64,000 bases of DNA from UBA9160 sp035489755. Its GTDB lineage: Bacteria; Myxococcota_A; UBA9160. A model generated the notes under the pieces. It saw only the letters and a list, made by a program, of their open reading frames with translations. It had not been told where the DNA came from and ran no database searches. The stretch's first letter is position 1. Each line of letters begins with the position of its first letter. A program made the translations under genes and the position numbers. Where the stretch lies: contig DATGZK010000029.1 of assembly GCA_035489755.1 (NCBI GenBank), forward strand, positions 58,001 through 122,000, in the 5' to 3' direction. Shown here piece by piece: positions 61,273 through 64,000 of this stretch.

Positions 61273-61701
61273 CTATTCCTCCACGTGAGTGGTGCCGAGC
61301 GCGTCGCGCCTCCGTGTGGCGCACAATGCGGCGATGTCATGGAGGTTTCGGGAGCGCCCGTTCCGCGCTGCGTGACTCGTCTCACGGCACCTCGTATGCG
61401 AATCAGCGACAGCGAGTGAGCGTCGTCACCAGCGCGCTTGCGGCTGCAGCCCTCACCGTGGTCACGGGATAAGTCCACCGAGCAGCCGAAGCATGCGATC
61501 ATGTCCAGTGCAATCAGTGGGAACCTCGCCGCCCTGCCTGGGCGCGCAACCGAGGCTGAGCGAACGCGCTACATCGGCCTCGGATGGCCTTCCAATTGGG
61601 TGATGATCGTCGTCGAAGCTCGCTATACGAATCGGGACGGCGGTGCGGCATGATGCCAATACACCGCCAGCGCGTCCCGGGAGGGGCGAAAGGGGGGTTA
61701 A
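61273..61701. other. Intergenic region, nothing recognised
   Basis: 429 bases between the PEP-CTERM gene and a broken zinc-ribbon gene. No plausible frame, hairpin or RNA was seen. Expected to hold promoters for both sides. Confidence 0.5.
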
Positions 61702-62473
61702 GTGGCTCGCCCGTGCACCGTGTGCGGTTACCCGAACCGGGCCAAGATCGACGAAGCCTTGGTTATCGGGACAGCAATTCGGGACATAGCGGGACAACAT
61801 CAGCTCGCCAAGAGCGCAGGACCGCCACCGCACTCATATTGGGACGGCATTGGTGTAGGCTGCGCAGCGCAAGGCCGAGTTCGAGGACGACCTTGGCGAC
61901 AATCTGCTAGGGCAGGCCACGGCGCTGAAGCATCTTCTCGTTGCTTTCGGTTTTGGTCTCGCTGGGACCATCGGCGCCGCGTTCGCCACGGGAACCGCTC
62001 AAGCGATCGTCGCAACGCTCGTGGAAATCGTGAACCCAGCCGCCGCTCCGGTGCTCACCAGCAGCGTGAACGACCCGGGATGGGTTGCGTATCAATCCAC
62101 GGTCAACAACGTCGGAAAGTGCTCGGGTGCCAGCTGCTCGTTCTTCTTCCCTTCCGTTCCGGCGTTGCATCGCGTCGTCGTCCAACACATCGGGGGGATC
62201 GTCGGTTTCAACAGCGTGCCGACCCAGGTCTCAGTTCTTATTGCCGAGGGTGGGTTCCTCTCCGCATTCTTTGCCCCGATCCCGACGCGAGGCCTCTCCA
62301 GCGTATTCGATCAGCCTGTGCTGTTCTACGTAGACTCGATGGGGAGCGTTTCGGTCGAGGTGTTTCTCCTCGGTGGTGCAGTATTCACAGGCGACTCCGT
62401 GAGCCAATTCGTGACCTTAACCGGCTATGAGCTGGACTGCAGCGCGGCTCCTTGCGCCGCGATCGCCCAGTAG
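61702..62473 (+). pseudogene. Broken zinc-ribbon/HTH-like gene running into a secreted-protein reading frame
   Basis: The start reads MARPCTVCGYPNRAKIDEAL then VIGTAIRDIAGQHQLAKSA, a widespread short protein with CxxC and an HTH-like helix pair that continues with RH.H and a helical tail. Here the frame shifts near 61812: RHRTHIGTALV appears in another frame, closed by TAG, then AAQRKAEFEDDLGDNLLGQA. That same frame runs on to 62473 as a signal-peptide-like stretch (LKHLLVAFGFGLAGTIGAAF) and a beta-rich secreted domain (GWVAYQSTVNNVGKCSGASC, PALHRVVVQHIGGIVGF, ending APCAAIAQ). Probably two genes, the first dead. The second could start at a non-ATG codon near 61922 or at GTG 62021. Confidence 0.5.
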
Positions 62474-62559
62474 AAGGTAAGCAGCCGGTGATCCCTCCTG
62501 CCTGCACTGCTTTGGCCGCGTGGTCGCCGGAGGCGAAAGCTGGCGTAGTCCGACAATCG

Positions 62560-62682
62560 ATCGACACGACACGCCCTGGCTTCGGTCGGGGCGTTGTCGT
62601 TTTTGCGACGGGCATCCTGGGCCTCGCCGCCCGACGCCGCCATGCGCCGGGCACCTCGCGCGAAGAGCGCGCCTCGGTGTAG
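62560..62682 (+). pseudogene. Detached PEP-CTERM-like C-terminal fragment
   Basis: A frame different from the preceding gene reads VVVFATGILGLAARRRHAPG, the hydrophobic and basic tail of a PEP-CTERM signal, without the PEP motif before it. It may be the former end of the secreted protein upstream, cut off by a stop and frameshift. Confidence 0.35.
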
Positions 62683-62686
62683 CGCT

Positions 62687-62839
62687 CAGGATGTGACCAA
62701 CTGGCGCCTCCCTGAACCATGGGAAGCACTCGAATGACGCAAACAACTCCTCGCTACGAACGAGGAGCCAGAATCCGTGCTTGGAAACGTTGGTGACTTC
62801 AACGTCCGAAGTGGTCTTGCCACGCGCTGCGGATCTCAT
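62687..62839 (-). pseudogene. DUF2442 N-terminal fragment
   Basis: Starts MRSAARGKTTSDVEVTNVSK and continues HGFWLLVRSEELFASFECFP, WFREAPVGHIL, the first two thirds of a DUF2442 protein. The usual HLYWPxLDxDLxxESI end is missing; after about 62687 the frame continues into unrelated Arg/Pro-rich sequence to 62417. DUF2442 genes are often next to DUF4160 genes in toxin-antitoxin-like pairs; no partner is present. Confidence 0.55.
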
Positions 62840-62911
62840 CCTGATGCCTCCGGACCAATATGCGTAATGGCGAGGCACAGTCGGACGCCGTCAATCTGAT
62901 GCGAGCCGCGT

Positions 62912-63202
62912 CTACGCCGCCTGCCTCCGCTCGACGGTCAGCTTGAGGCCGAGCACGCGAAGGAGATCCATGATCGTCTCGATCTTCGGGTTTCCCCGAC
63001 GCGACAGGGTGCGGTAGAGGCTCTCGCGACTCACGCCCGCAGCGCGCGCAAGGGCGGTCATCCCGCCCTTAGCCAGCGCCACATTGCGCAGCGCCTCCAA
63101 CAGGACGGCCGGCTCGCCGTCTTCCAGCGCCGCGTTGAGATACGCGACGACGTCCTTCTGCGTCTTCAGATAGTCCGAACCTTTGTATGCAGCCGCCTTC
63201 AT
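62912..63202 (-). CDS. Antitoxin of HigA/addiction-module antidote type
   Basis: 96 residues from ATG 63202. DYLKTQKDVVAYLNAALEDG, ALRNVALAKGGMTALARAAG, VSRESLYRTLSRRGNPKIET and LLRVLGLKLTVE: the short XRE-like HTH of the putative addiction-module antidote family. ATG overlaps the toxin stop (ATGA), toxin first as in higBA. It should bind the palindrome in front of the toxin gene and repress the pair. Confidence 0.9.
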   Translation of the reverse strand: MKAAAYKGSDYLKTQKDVVAYLNAALEDGEPAVLLEALRNVALAKGGMTALARAAGVSRESLYRTLSRRGNPKIETIMDLLRVLGLKLTVERRQAA

Positions 63203-63519
63203 GCTTGCCTCCGATACTCTCGCCAATAGGACCGGGCTCGTTGGATGTCGCGACCCTGCGTGGATTTGTCGCCCGCGCAAAGCAGCACGACAAGAGTCGT
63301 TCCCTCTCGCGCGAAGTACACGCGGTACCCCTTGCCTTCGCGGATCCGCAGCTCGAACACCCCCGCACCCACCGCCTTCCAGTCGCCCGGGAGTCCGACA
63401 CGCAGACGGTCGAACTGAACGAGAATCCGCGCTTTCGCACGCGTATCCCTCAGCTTCGCCATCCACTGATCGAAAGGAACCACGCCATCGGCACGGCGAA
63501 GCTTGCGGATCTCGATCAC
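63199..63519 (-). CDS. RelE/ParE (HigB-like) family toxin
   Basis: 106 residues from GTG 63519. MIEIRKLRRADGVVPFDQWM, DTRAKARILVQFDRLRVGLP, GVFELRIREGKGYRVYFARE, TLVVLLCAGDKSTQGRDIQR, matching the phage-derived Gp49/HigB-like branch of the RelE superfamily. Members cut mRNA at the ribosome or poison gyrase; which applies is not known. First gene of the pair. The start codon is only 5 bases from a palindromic promoter element. Confidence 0.9.
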   Translation of the reverse strand: MIEIRKLRRADGVVPFDQWMAKLRDTRAKARILVQFDRLRVGLPGDWKAVGAGVFELRIREGKGYRVYFAREGTTLVVLLCAGDKSTQGRDIQRARSYWREYRRQA

Positions 63520-63524
63520 TGGCT

Positions 63525-63554
63525 GACCGTAGCCTGCAGGCTACGGTCGGTCAA
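63525..63554 (-). promoter_or_regulatory. Toxin-antitoxin promoter and operator palindrome
   Basis: A perfect 24-base palindrome at 63525-63548 (half site GACCGTAGCCTG). On the minus strand TTGACC at 63554-63549 is followed after 17 bases by TACGGT at 63531-63526, so the palindrome covers spacer and -10. Transcription would start at about the GTG of the toxin, giving a leaderless message. Autorepression by the antitoxin is the expected mode. Confidence 0.6.
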
Positions 63555-63873
63555 CCGCGAGCTCAGGGCGCCAGCCCTGGAAGCATCGGATGTTCAGGAC
63601 GGCTGGCTCCATGTCACCAAGGCACTAAAGGGCCGATGTGCCAACGCGCCCGTCCGCGCGCCGAAGAACAACCGACGGAAGCGTCTGCCGCTGGACCCGG
63701 AGCTCGCGGCGTGGATCGAGTGGCATGTTCCGCGCGAGCGCCGCCTCTGCGGTGGCCTCCTGTTTGAGAACCCGGGAGCGTATAACCGCAATGGACGGTG
63801 GACGCCCACCTCGATGCGGCGGACGTGGGAAGCCGCCTGCGCCGCCGTCGGCCCGTCCCCGCTAGGAGAGTGA
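63535..63873 (+). pseudogene. Tyrosine recombinase (integrase) C-terminal remnant
   Basis: The frame ending at 63873 reads ELRAPALEASDVQDGWLHVT then KGRCANAPVRAPKNNRRKRL, PLDPELAAWIEWHVPRERRL and FENPGAYNRNGRWTPTSMRR: the central catalytic region of a phage/island integrase after its first Arg motif. The N-terminal domains are absent and the HxxR...Y part is cut off by a stop after SPLGE. Its start merges with the toxin promoter, so the gene was probably truncated by a rearrangement. The last 127 bases of the window show nothing definite. Confidence 0.6.
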
Positions 63874-64000
63874 CTCAGGAGTTGCCCGCCGATCAGAGGT
63901 GAGGGGCCTGGATCCGGCTTCGTTCGAAGGCGAGAAGTATCCCGCGTTGCAGACCCTCGGAGGGCCGAGGCGCTTGCGAGGCGCGGCCGCAGCCGGCGCA

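Noticed and set aside
1..64000. CRISPR arrays, insertion sequences with terminal repeats, rRNA genes
   Set aside because: None were seen. The only regular tandem repeat is the coding array at 1497-4547, which lacks spacers.

Overview
The window is GC-rich DNA that reads as a bacterial chromosome from a Gram-negative, respiring lineage. The evidence is a TonB/TolA-type envelope protein, Tat and Sec signal peptides, an outer-membrane beta-barrel, PEP-CTERM proteins, a cbb3 oxidase and a TTQ amine dehydrogenase. A deltaproteobacterial, myxobacterial or Binatota-like organism would fit (HD-GYP/PilZ regulators, many secreted PEP-CTERM proteins, C1/amine oxidation), but nothing here fixes the taxonomy. 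No rRNA or complete tRNA gene was seen.

Left part (0.2-16 kb). A TonB-family gene is followed at once by a very large exported protein made of about 42 repeats of 24 residues with calcium-loop-like motifs. Convergent to it is a minus-strand run: dienelactone hydrolase, acyltransferase, cation diffusion facilitator, then aauB-E-D-A plus a monohaem cytochrome c, a periplasmic tryptophan-tryptophylquinone (TTQ) amine dehydrogenase with its export and folding factors. The active-site spacing is that of aromatic amine dehydrogenase rather than methylamine dehydrogenase. Upstream on the same strand lies a three-gene unit: PEP-CTERM protein, TPR plus beta-barrel protein, FecR-like protein. Its architecture recalls SLAM-type surface export. 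It is followed by an rRNA methyltransferase carrying a vestigial pseudouridine-synthase domain.

Middle (16-37.6 kb). Mostly housekeeping and single genes: CCA-adding enzyme, a membrane HEAGH protein, asd with an attenuator-like leader, DUF421, an acyltransferase-3 membrane protein, phosphoglucomutase, an HPF/cold-shock fusion, PolX, a PEBP-family protein and NAD synthetase. A c-di-GMP-flavoured cluster (HD-GYP, PilZ, GAF) follows, then a glycosyltransferase, an orphan Rap1a/Tai-like immunity protein and a coupled VOC-ArsR-SRPBCC operon.

38.1-45.3 kb holds a complete, tightly overlapping ccoNOQP-ccoGHIS operon for a cbb3 cytochrome c oxidase and its maturation. CcoP has only one haem site. 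Then come a PadR regulator divergent from a phytanoyl-CoA dioxygenase-like gene, SRAP, two PNPOx-like proteins, a rhodanese lipoprotein, an ArnT-like glycosyltransferase, an MFS transporter and a TesB-like thioesterase.

Right part (56-64 kb) looks accessory. It has low gene density, a fragment matching the 3' end of a tmRNA (probable attachment site) near 57.0 kb, hemerythrin, a lipoprotein, two PEP-CTERM proteins (one lectin-like), several broken or mosaic genes, a RelE/HigA-type toxin-antitoxin pair with a palindromic promoter, and a tyrosine-recombinase remnant at the edge.
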